NCBI GenBank assembly: GCA_910586675.1
Contig: CAJUJO010000011.1
Span: 1-43,480, forward strand
Source: an uncultured Christensenellaceae bacterium
GTDB lineage: Bacteria > Bacillota > Clostridia > Christensenellales > Borkfalkiaceae
Reading direction: 5' to 3'
Length of the DNA stretch: 43,480 nt
In this document: in pieces, positions 36,918 through 43,480 of the stretch
Layout of the letters: each line of letters opens with the position of its first letter
Numbering within the stretch: position 1 is the first letter of the stretch
Made by a program: the position numbers and the translations under genes
Notes under the pieces: generated by a model
Told to the model about the DNA's origin: nothing
Seen by the model: only the letters and a program-made list of their open reading frames with translations
The model's database searches: none

Positions 36918-38186
36918 ATGAAACGGTATCTCGGCGAAGCGGTGAACGCCCTGTGCGAAAGCATTCGGTTCGATTCATCCCTTTCTGCGCCTTTGAACGG
37001 AATGCCCTTCGGGGAAGGAGCGGCGAAATGCCTTGCGCACTTTCTTGCGCTTGCGGAAAACATGGGTTTGGAAACGCACAACTACGATAACTTTGCGGGC
37101 GAAGCGATTTTCGGGGACGGCGCGGAAGAGTTCGCCGTGCTCTGCCATCTCGACGTGGTGCCCGCGGGCGCGGGCTGGACGAAAGACCCGTTCGGCGGAA
37201 CCGTCGAAGGCGGCAAGATATGGGGGCGCGGCGCGACGGACGACAAGGGACCCGCTATCGCCTGCCTTTACGCCTTGAAGGCGCTCAAAGACGAAGGATT
37301 TCGCCCCAAGAAAAAAATCAAGCTCATTCTCGGCTGCAACGAGGAATGCGGTTGGAAGTGCATCGAACACTACAACAAAGTCGCGCATATGCCCGAAGAG
37401 GGATTTTCGCCCGACGCCGATTTCCCCGTCATCTATGCAGAAAAGGGCATTCTTCACGCGCAGCTCCGTTTTCCCGTATACAACGCGCCCTTCTCCTCCT
37501 TCGAGGGCGGAGAACGCGCCAATATGGTGTGCGACTACTGCACCTCCCTGCCGCTCGTAAGAAACGAAGAAAGAGAAGCGCGGTTGAATCTGCAATTCGA
37601 TGGCGGCAAACTGATTTCCCGCGGCAGGAGCGCGCACGGCTCCACGCCCGAACAGGGCGTCAACGCCAGTCTCCCCATGCTGGAATATTACGGGGAGCAC
37701 GAAGGCGTGCGCCACGCGATCGACTGCCTTTTTTCCGATCAATACGGTTTGAAAGCGCTGCGCGACGAAACGGGAAGCCTTACCCTTTCGCCCGACGTCG
37801 TGCAATATAAGGACGGCTGCCTTTGCTTCCTCTGCGATATCCGCTATCCCGCGACCTTTTCCGTCGATAAAATATACGCCCTTCTCGACAAGTTCGGCGT
37901 AAAGTACGAAACGGAAAACCATCAGGCGCCGCTCATGAACGAAAAGGACGGAAAACTCGTTTCCACCCTTCTTTCCGTTTACGAGGAGTATACGGGCAAA
38001 AAAGCCGAGCCCATCGCCATCGGCGGCGGAACGTATGCGCGGGCGTTAAAGCACGGCGCCGCATTCGGCCCCGAGCTCGCGGGCGACGAAGTAACCATTC
38101 ATCAGGCGAACGAATATATTTCCGTCGAACGCATGGAAATGCTGCTGGAAATCTATAAAAAGGCGATAAAGCGCCTGACCGAATGA
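36918..38186 (+). CDS. M20-family dipeptidase (PepV/Sapep type)
   Basis: 422 residues. Metal ligands are visible at H77 and D79 (LCHLDVVPAG), D108-D109 (GRGATDDKGP), E142-E143 (GCNEECGW) and a C-terminal His in EVTIHQANEY. GFSPDADFPVIYAEKG is typical of the PepV/Sapep group, which cleaves dipeptides in the cytoplasm with Mn or Zn. The lid domain (about 180-310) is somewhat shorter than in PepV. It is a single gene with its own promoter and terminator. Confidence 0.92.
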   Translation: MKRYLGEAVNALCESIRFDSSLSAPLNGMPFGEGAAKCLAHFLALAENMGLETHNYDNFAGEAIFGDGAEEFAVLCHLDVVPAGAGWTKDPFGGTVEGGKIWGRGATDDKGPAIACLYALKALKDEGFRPKKKIKLILGCNEECGWKCIEHYNKVAHMPEEGFSPDADFPVIYAEKGILHAQLRFPVYNAPFSSFEGGERANMVCDYCTSLPLVRNEEREARLNLQFDGGKLISRGRSAHGSTPEQGVNASLPMLEYYGEHEGVRHAIDCLFSDQYGLKALRDETGSLTLSPDVVQYKDGCLCFLCDIRYPATFSVDKIYALLDKFGVKYETENHQAPLMNEKDGKLVSTLLSVYEEYTGKKAEPIAIGGGTYARALKHGAAFGPELAGDEVTIHQANEYISVERMEMLLEIYKKAIKRLTE

Positions 38187-38197
38187 TTGATAAAACA

Positions 38198-38231
38198 GAA
38201 AAGCGCGCCCGCACATGCGGACGCGCTTTTT
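38198..38231 (+). terminator. Terminator of the dipeptidase gene
   Basis: A hairpin AAAAGCGCG...CGCGCTTTT with CCCGCA / TGCGGA continuing the stem (one mismatch), then a T run. The A/T flanks also allow use by the convergent NCS2 gene. Confidence 0.8.
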
Positions 38232-38249
38232 GATTTCCATATTAATTTG

Positions 38250-39809
38250 TTACGTCAAGATAAACGTAAGAAGGTAGATGACCGCAAGTACCCAGGTCGC
38301 AACGGAAATCTGCTTGATTTTGCCCGTGCAAAGGGATACGACGACGTACGCGATGATACCCGCGCCGATGCCCTTGGAAATGCTGTAACCGAGCACCATG
38401 ATGATGAACGTCGCAAAGCCGACGATGGCTTCCGCCGCGTCCTCCCAATCTATCTTGGTTACGGACGACATCATGAGCACGCCGACCCAAATGAGCGCCG
38501 TCGCCGTCGCACAGTTGGGAACAAGCTGCGCGATAGGGCTGAGGAACATAGCAAGCGTAAAGCAGATCGCCGTAACGAGCGCCGTGAAGCCCGTCTTGCC
38601 GCCCGCCGCAACGCCCGCGGAAGATTCTACGAACGTGGTAACGGTGGAAGTACCCGCAACCGCGCCGACGCACGTTCCGATCGCGTCGGAGAGCATCATC
38701 TGATTCATGCGGCGGGGAGCACCGTTCTCGTCGAGCAGATTGCCCTTTGCGCAAGCGCCGTAGAGCGTTCCGATGGTATCGAACATATCGATCATGCAGA
38801 GGGAAAGCGCAGTGGTTACGATGAGCAGAATAAGCGCACCCGTGCCGCCTTCGTACCCCGCAAAGTTAAAACCCTGCACGAATACCTGACCGACCGACTG
38901 CGTTCCCCAATCCTTGAACGCGTCGAAAGGATTCTGAATGGAGATTCCCTGGAACAGTTTTACGCATACGGCGTCGTTCCAGGCGCAGCCCAATCCCATG
39001 AGCGCATAGTACGCAACAGCCGTTCCGAGAATACCCCAGAGAATGGAACCCTTGACGTTCTTTTTCGCGAGAATTGCAATCGCAAGCACGCCGAAGAGCG
39101 CAAGGACGGGACCAACTACCGCGCCGTACGAGAAGCCCTGCGCAAGCACGTTGAAGGAGGTAAAGGTTACGAGCGTGGAATCGCTGTTGACGATAATGCC
39201 CGCGTTCTGCATACCGATAAAGGCGATAAACAAACCGATACCGACGGGAATAGCGTGCCTTACGCCTGCGGGAATGGCCTCGAAAATCTTCTTTCTCAAT
39301 CCCGTTACGGTGAGAATAATAAAGATAACGCCGTCGAGCAAAGTGAACACCATCGCGTTCGCATAGGTAAGCCCCGCGCCCTGAACGAGCGAAAATACGA
39401 TAAACGCGTTAACGCCCATTCCCGAAGCCTGCGCGAGCGGCATTCTTGCAAGCAGCGCCATGAGTAGCGTTCCCGCTATAGCACCGATCGCCGTGGCGAT
39501 ATACATCGCGCCGTAAGAAAGTCCGGGAATGATGGGCGCCATGACGGCTTCGCCCGCAGCGTCAAGCACGGGTTTTCCCGCAGCGTCGAGCACGGGGGTC
39601 AACGAAGTGAAAATACCCGCGTTGACCATGAGAATGTAAACCATTGCCATGAACGTGGTAAGACCTGCGATGATCTCCGCCTTGAACGTGGATCCGCTCG
39701 CCGTGATTCCGAAGAACTTATCGAACGGGTTGAGCTTCTTTGCGGGCGGGGTTGCCGTTTCGGTTACGGGTTCCGCTTCCGGAAGCTGTTCTTTGTTTTC
39801 TTCTTCCAT
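38250..39809 (-). CDS. NCS2-family purine permease (AzgA/PbuG type)
   Basis: 519 residues with about 12-14 membrane helices. It matches the AzgA subgroup: NPFDKFFGITASGSTFKAE at the start, ARMPLAQASGMGVNAFIVFS, and SSAGVAAGGKTG in the second half. Members take up adenine, guanine or hypoxanthine with protons. An extracellular loop has the tandem repeat PVLDAAGK/PVLDAAGE. It is transcribed alone, from an extended -10 promoter, with AGAGGAG before the ATG. There is no purine riboswitch upstream. It could supply adenine to the Ade enzyme encoded at 13912. Confidence 0.93.
   Translation of the reverse strand: MEEENKEQLPEAEPVTETATPPAKKLNPFDKFFGITASGSTFKAEIIAGLTTFMAMVYILMVNAGIFTSLTPVLDAAGKPVLDAAGEAVMAPIIPGLSYGAMYIATAIGAIAGTLLMALLARMPLAQASGMGVNAFIVFSLVQGAGLTYANAMVFTLLDGVIFIILTVTGLRKKIFEAIPAGVRHAIPVGIGLFIAFIGMQNAGIIVNSDSTLVTFTSFNVLAQGFSYGAVVGPVLALFGVLAIAILAKKNVKGSILWGILGTAVAYYALMGLGCAWNDAVCVKLFQGISIQNPFDAFKDWGTQSVGQVFVQGFNFAGYEGGTGALILLIVTTALSLCMIDMFDTIGTLYGACAKGNLLDENGAPRRMNQMMLSDAIGTCVGAVAGTSTVTTFVESSAGVAAGGKTGFTALVTAICFTLAMFLSPIAQLVPNCATATALIWVGVLMMSSVTKIDWEDAAEAIVGFATFIIMVLGYSISKGIGAGIIAYVVVSLCTGKIKQISVATWVLAVIYLLTFILT
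39553..39600. repeat. In-frame 24-bp tandem duplication in the NCS2 gene
   Basis: Two copies of a 24-bp unit (39553-39576, 39577-39600) are nearly identical and encode PVLDAAG twice. It lies in a loop between early membrane helices and looks like recent slippage. Confidence 0.85.
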
Positions 39810-39841
39810 AGTGAATCTCCTCTCATATTTTTGATAAAAAA

Positions 39842-39850
39842 ATTATAGCA
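39842..39850 (-). promoter_or_regulatory. NCS2 gene extended -10 promoter
   Basis: Minus strand TGCTATAAT with no strong -35. A spacer of about 30 nt with AGAGGAG leads to the ATG. Confidence 0.6.
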
Positions 39851-39931
39851 TAACTTTCACCGAATTACCACTCTTTCAACGAATATTTTCTACAAAATCC
39901 ATCAAAATTTTACATATTTCGCTTTTCGGCG

Positions 39932-39963
39932 CAAGAAAAACCCGCCGCGCGAACGCGGCGGGT
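39932..39963 (-). terminator. Terminator of ileS
   Basis: A perfect 10-bp stem ACCCGCCGCG / CGCGGCGGGT with a TTCG loop (minus strand), then TTTTCTTGC. Confidence 0.9.
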
Positions 39964-39977
39964 CGAAATTCCTTTCG

Positions 39978-42900
39978 TTATAATTTCACGAGGGTGATTT
40001 TCACCTTGTCTCCGTTGACGTCCGCCTGCTTGGAATAGCCCGCAGGATCGCCCTCTTTCACGCACTCGGCGAGTACGTCGGGCGCGAACGCGCCCTTTTT
40101 CAGCACAACTTCCGCGCGCCCTTCCGCTTTATACCAAACTTCGATACGGTCGGTTACTTCAAAGCCGGCTTCCTTCCGCATCGTCTGAATTTTGGAAACG
40201 AGTTCCCGCTCCGTGCCCTCTTCGAGCAGCTCGGACGTGAGCGCCGTATCGAGCGCGACGGTGATCCCCTTGTCGCACGCCGAGACGTACCCCTCCGCCG
40301 ACTGCGTGAAGATTTGTAAATCTTCTTCCGAAAGAACGACTTCCCCGTCCAAATCGACGGAATACGTTCCGCCGCCCTTTACCGCTTTTACCACCTCTCC
40401 CGCATCGCACCCGCTTAAAAATTCAGAAATTGCTTTGAGTTTTTTGCCGTACTTAGGTCCGAGCGTTTTGAGCTGCGGTTTGAGCGTATATTGCACGAGC
40501 GCTTCCGCACTTCCCGCAAAGCGGAGTTTTTTCACGTTCAGCTCGTCGAGCGTAACCGCTTCCAGCTCGCCCGAAAGCGCCAAAGGCCGCTCGCACGCGA
40601 CAACCATTTCCGCAAGCGGCTGGCGGTTTTTGAGCGCACCCGCGTTGCGTGCCGCCCTGCCGAGCGTAACGACATCTAAAACGTCCTCCATTCCTTTTTC
40701 GAGCGCGGGATCAACTGCGCTCTCATCGCAAACGGGAAAATCGCACAAATGCACGGAAACCGGTGCATTCGGGAAAAATGCTGGAACGAGGTTGCGGTAA
40801 ATCATTTCCGCCATGAAGGGCGTATAGGGCGCGGTGAGCTTTGCAAGCGTTACGAGGACGGAATAAAGCGTCGTATAAGCCGCCGCCTTGTCTTCCGTCA
40901 TGCTGCTGCCCCAATAGCGATCGCGCCCGCGGCGCACGTACCAGTTGGAGAGCACGTCGCAAAAGTCCTGGATCTCCCGCGCGCTGTCGGTGATATTGTA
41001 TTCGGCGAGCATGCCGTCCACCCGCTTCACGAGGGTGTTGAGTTTACTTAGAACCCACTTGTCCATGAGCGACAGCTTGCACTTTTCCAAATCAAATTCC
41101 GCAGGGTTATAACCGTCGATTTCGGCGTAAAGGGTGAAGAACGCATACGTATTCCACAGCGTTCCCTGGAACTTTCTCTGCACCTCGGAAACGGCTTCCT
41201 CGCCGAAGCGGGAAGGAATCCAGGGCGCGCTGTTGGTGTAAAAGTACCAACGAACGGCGTCGGCGCCCTGCTTGTCAAGCACGCTCCACGGGTCTACCAC
41301 GTTGCCCTTGTGCTTGCTCATCTTGATGCCGTTGGCGTCGTTTACGTGTCCGAGCACGATGCAGTTCTTAAACGGCGCTTTGTCGAAGAGAATGGTCGAG
41401 ATAACGAGCAGCGTATAGAACCAGCCGCGCGTCTGATCGACGGCTTCGGAGATAAAATCGGCGGGAAAGGTCTTTTCAAACAGATCCTTATTCTCGAACG
41501 GATAATGGTACTGCGCGAAGGGCATGGAGCCGGAGTCGAACCAGCAATCGATGACCTCGGGCGTGCGCTTGCATACGCCGCCGCACTTGGGGCACTTGCA
41601 CGTAAGATTATCCAAATACGGGCGGTGCAACTCGGTATCTACGGGCGCGCCGCACTTTTCGGCAAGTTCTTTCCGCGAGCCGATGACTTCGATCTCTCCG
41701 CACGATCCGCATATCCACACCGGAAGAGGCGTTCCCCAATAGCGGTCGCGCGATAAGCCCCAGTCTATCACGTTTTCGAGGAAGTTACCCATCCGCCCTT
41801 CTTTGATGGTATCCGGCATCCAATTGACGGAGCGGTTGGCGGCAATCAGCCTGTCCTTTACCGCCGTCGTCCTGATAAACCAGCTGGAACGCGCGTAGTA
41901 CATGAGCGGCGTATCGCACCGCCAGCAATGCGGGTAATCGTGCTCGAAGGGAAGGGCGCGGAAGAGCTTGCCCTGCGCTTTGAGCATGTCGAGCACGACC
42001 TTATCCGCTTTTTTGATGAATAAACCGTTCAGTTCGGGACAGCGTCCGTCGAACTTACCCTGTTCGTTGACCATGGAAATCACGGGCAACCCGTAATTTC
42101 TGCCCACATTGTAGTCGTCCTGCCCGAACGCGGGCGCGATATGAACGACGCCCGTGCCGTCGGTGAGCGTAACGTAAGGATCGCACACCACCTCGTAAAC
42201 GCGCTTCCACTCGTTCTTCGTCGCCTGCAAATCCTTTTCGGCATATGCAAAGAGGGGCTCGTACGCCGTGCCCTCGTACTCCTTGCCGCGCTTCTTTTCC
42301 GCGACGGTATATTCTTCGAAGAACTTTTCGACGAGCGCCTCCGCTAATATATAGCGCGCGCCGTCCGCTTCGATTTCGACGTACGTTTCCTCGGGATTCA
42401 TACAAAGAGCGACGTTGGACGGGAGCGTCCAGGGCGTCGTCGTCCAGGCGAGAATATAGGTATTCTCTTTCCCCTTTACCTTGAACCGCGCGACGGCGGA
42501 AGTTTCCTTTACCGTCTTATATCCCTGCGCCACCTCGTGCGAGGAGATCGCCGTACCGCAGCGCGGGCAATAGGGCACGATCTTATGCCCCTTATATAAA
42601 AGCCCTTTCTTGTGGATTTCCTTGAGCGCCCACCACTCCGATTCGATATAATCGTCGTGGTAGGTAACATACGGTTTTTCCATATCCACCCAATAACCGA
42701 CGCGGGCGGACATCTTCTCCCATTCGTTCTGGTATTTCCAGACCGACTGCTTGCACTGCTTGTTGAACGGCTCGATGCCGTACTCTTCTATCTGTTTTTT
42801 TCCGTCCAAGCCGAGTAGCTTTTCCACTTCCAGCTCCACGGGAAGCCCGTGCGTATCCCAGCCCGCCTTTCTTAGAACGTGCTTTCCTTTCATCGTCTGA

Positions 42901-43112
42901 TAGCGGGGCACGATGTCCTTCATGACGCGCGTTAAAATATGTCCGATATGCGGCTTTCCGTTCGCCGTGGGAGGACCGTCGAAGAAAGAAAATTCTTCGC
43001 CCCCCTCGTTCTTTGCAACGCTCTTTTCAAAAACGCCGTTCTCGTTCCAGAACTCAATGATTTCCTTTTCCCTCTCCACGAAGCTGAGGGAAGTTTCTAC
43101 TTTCTTATACAT
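39978..43112 (-). CDS. ileS: Isoleucyl-tRNA synthetase, type 2
   Basis: 1044 residues. The class I motif HIGH is at 55-58 (NGKPHIGHIL) and the second motif is KMSKH (KMSKHKGNVVDPW). The editing domain includes the GWDTHGLPVE upstream block and WTTTPWTLPSN. Two zinc ribbons are seen (CPRCG, and CGSCG with CKCPKCGG), and a long C-terminal domain follows. The start MYKKVETSLSFVEREKEI and overall form match the eukaryote-like type 2 enzymes, often resistant to mupirocin, rather than the common IleS1. It charges tRNA-Ile. GGGAGAAG precedes the ATG. No T-box leader is present, unlike many Firmicute ileS genes. Confidence 0.96.
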   Translation of the reverse strand: MYKKVETSLSFVEREKEIIEFWNENGVFEKSVAKNEGGEEFSFFDGPPTANGKPHIGHILTRVMKDIVPRYQTMKGKHVLRKAGWDTHGLPVELEVEKLLGLDGKKQIEEYGIEPFNKQCKQSVWKYQNEWEKMSARVGYWVDMEKPYVTYHDDYIESEWWALKEIHKKGLLYKGHKIVPYCPRCGTAISSHEVAQGYKTVKETSAVARFKVKGKENTYILAWTTTPWTLPSNVALCMNPEETYVEIEADGARYILAEALVEKFFEEYTVAEKKRGKEYEGTAYEPLFAYAEKDLQATKNEWKRVYEVVCDPYVTLTDGTGVVHIAPAFGQDDYNVGRNYGLPVISMVNEQGKFDGRCPELNGLFIKKADKVVLDMLKAQGKLFRALPFEHDYPHCWRCDTPLMYYARSSWFIRTTAVKDRLIAANRSVNWMPDTIKEGRMGNFLENVIDWGLSRDRYWGTPLPVWICGSCGEIEVIGSRKELAEKCGAPVDTELHRPYLDNLTCKCPKCGGVCKRTPEVIDCWFDSGSMPFAQYHYPFENKDLFEKTFPADFISEAVDQTRGWFYTLLVISTILFDKAPFKNCIVLGHVNDANGIKMSKHKGNVVDPWSVLDKQGADAVRWYFYTNSAPWIPSRFGEEAVSEVQRKFQGTLWNTYAFFTLYAEIDGYNPAEFDLEKCKLSLMDKWVLSKLNTLVKRVDGMLAEYNITDSAREIQDFCDVLSNWYVRRGRDRYWGSSMTEDKAAAYTTLYSVLVTLAKLTAPYTPFMAEMIYRNLVPAFFPNAPVSVHLCDFPVCDESAVDPALEKGMEDVLDVVTLGRAARNAGALKNRQPLAEMVVACERPLALSGELEAVTLDELNVKKLRFAGSAEALVQYTLKPQLKTLGPKYGKKLKAISEFLSGCDAGEVVKAVKGGGTYSVDLDGEVVLSEEDLQIFTQSAEGYVSACDKGITVALDTALTSELLEEGTERELVSKIQTMRKEAGFEVTDRIEVWYKAEGRAEVVLKKGAFAPDVLAECVKEGDPAGYSKQADVNGDKVKITLVKL

Positions 43113-43171
43113 ATTTACGCTTCTCCCTATAATACTTTATTCGTTACTCGTTTTCTACAATCAAAACTTCA

Positions 43172-43303
43172 TCATAACGTTGAATTTAACTCCGAACCTA
43201 TGAAATTTTGAACCTCTGTTGTAATTGTCGGAACTGATAAACGGTCTTGCGATACTTCGACCGAATTTTCGTCAGCTAACCAGAGCTTATACTTTTTCTC
43301 CAC
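43172..43303 (-). CDS. Possible small protein or gene remnant (43 aa)
   Basis: An AT-rich frame starting with GTG at 43303 within GGTGGAG and reading VEKKYKLWLADENSVEVSQD to a stop at 43172. The residue mix is protein-like, but no promoter or clean ribosome site is seen and I do not recognise it. A longer in-frame version from 43459 runs through a terminator hairpin and is not credible. It may be a remnant of a lost gene. Confidence 0.25.
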   Translation of the reverse strand: MEKKYKLWLADENSVEVSQDRLSVPTITTEVQNFIGSELNSTL

Positions 43304-43480
43304 CTTTGTTTTTCGTAATTGCAGGATAGGAAAAAAATGAAAAATAAAGCTATCGACGGAATACTTATGATAATTTTTACCTTTGCGGGCAAAAAGCCCC
43401 CCTAAAAAAACATAAAAACCTCCGCGTTTCGGAATACGCGAAGGCATTTTAACCACCAAAACAAACTATCATTTGCCGCA
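43304..43480. other. AT-rich intergenic DNA upstream of ileS
   Basis: This stretch holds a terminator (next entry), a second small GC hairpin (GGGC/GCCC around 43386-43400) and A/T-rich spacer. I see no gene and no T-box or other riboswitch. A TATTAT about 20 nt before the ileS ATG may be its -10. Confidence 0.4.
43411..43444 (-). terminator. Terminator of a gene lying beyond the window end
   Basis: Minus strand stem CCTTCGCGT / ACGCGGAGG (one G-T pair) followed by TTTTTATG. It must serve a minus-strand gene upstream of 43480. Confidence 0.75.

Noticed and set aside
39810..39934. Purine riboswitch upstream of the NCS2 gene
   Set aside because: I looked for the paired stems and loop motifs; none fit in the short AT-rich leader.
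43172..43459. 95-codon version of the frame upstream of ileS
   Set aside because: Its first 45 codons run through a terminator hairpin and poly-T tracts.
43113..43480. T-box upstream of ileS
   Set aside because: There is no AGGGTGGnACCGCG core and no terminator/antiterminator pair near the ATG.
1..43480. CRISPR arrays, insertion sequences, prophage genes, tRNA and rRNA
   Set aside because: No regularly spaced repeats, transposase or integrase frames, or tRNA-like cloverleafs were seen.

Overview
This looks like a core chromosomal segment of an anaerobic, spore-forming, Clostridia-class Firmicute. I suspect a Christensenellales-type gut lineage, but that placement is an inference from style and not tested. 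The main support is a trimeric electron-bifurcating [FeFe]-hydrogenase, an uninterrupted sporulation sigma-K gene, a T-box asparagine leader, DUF975 and YugP-type proteins, a class A RNase P RNA and a type-2 isoleucyl-tRNA synthetase. Coding DNA is fairly GC-rich (many GCG, CGC, CCC codons) and intergenic promoters are AT-rich. I see no insertion sequence, prophage, CRISPR array, tRNA or rRNA.

Layout. 1-173 holds the start of an Fe-S scaffold-like gene cut by the window edge. 300-497 is a tiny gene between a promoter and a perfect terminator. 713-4580 (minus) is obgE, a hypothetical gene, yhbY and an AT-rich hypothetical gene. 4726-5448 is a YugP-type zinc peptidase. 5639-9765 is hydC-hydB-hydA. 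10062-12847 has an MmcQ/YjbR protein diverging from a DMT transporter, then a flippase-like membrane protein. 12878-15645 (minus) is ade-rdgB-yfcE. 15701-18128 is a metal ATPase with its ArsR regulator. 18220-21303 is DUF378, feoA, feoB and an rluA paralogue. 21359-25749 holds a Cys-rich small protein, a large secreted or anchored protein, a second RluA-type synthase and an rRNA-methyltransferase-like gene. 25887-27797 is asnB with a T-box leader. 27843-28541 is sigK. A decayed XRE regulator, aspS, rnpB and pyk follow to 33068. 33120-34066 is a divergent DUF975/XRE pair with three operator-like repeats. 34131-36740 is radC plus a two-component system. The window ends with an M20 dipeptidase, an NCS2 purine permease and ileS.

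Functional themes are redox and energy (HydABC, Fe-S scaffold, ferrous iron uptake, pyruvate kinase), purine salvage and nucleotide hygiene (Ade, RdgB, NCS2), translation and ribosome biogenesis (Obg, YhbY, two pseudouridine synthases, a methyltransferase, AspRS, IleRS, RNase P, T-box AsnB), and sporulation (SigK).

The most unusual signal is a repeated promoter-start geometry. Six genes (small ORF at 300, obgE, DMT transporter, ade, the methyltransferase at 25749 and the XRE gene at 33854) have a -10 box only 6-7 nt before the ATG and no Shine-Dalgarno. Five of them also have a -35-like hexamer 17 nt upstream of the -10; the XRE gene has a 20-nt spacer. They are predicted to make leaderless mRNAs in a genome whose other genes mostly carry good Shine-Dalgarno sites. 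Other points worth a second look are a 32-bp palindrome over the hydrogenase promoter, a FeoB lacking its guanine-specificity motif, a terminator abutting the feoA start codon, and interlocked divergent promoters at the DUF975/XRE locus.
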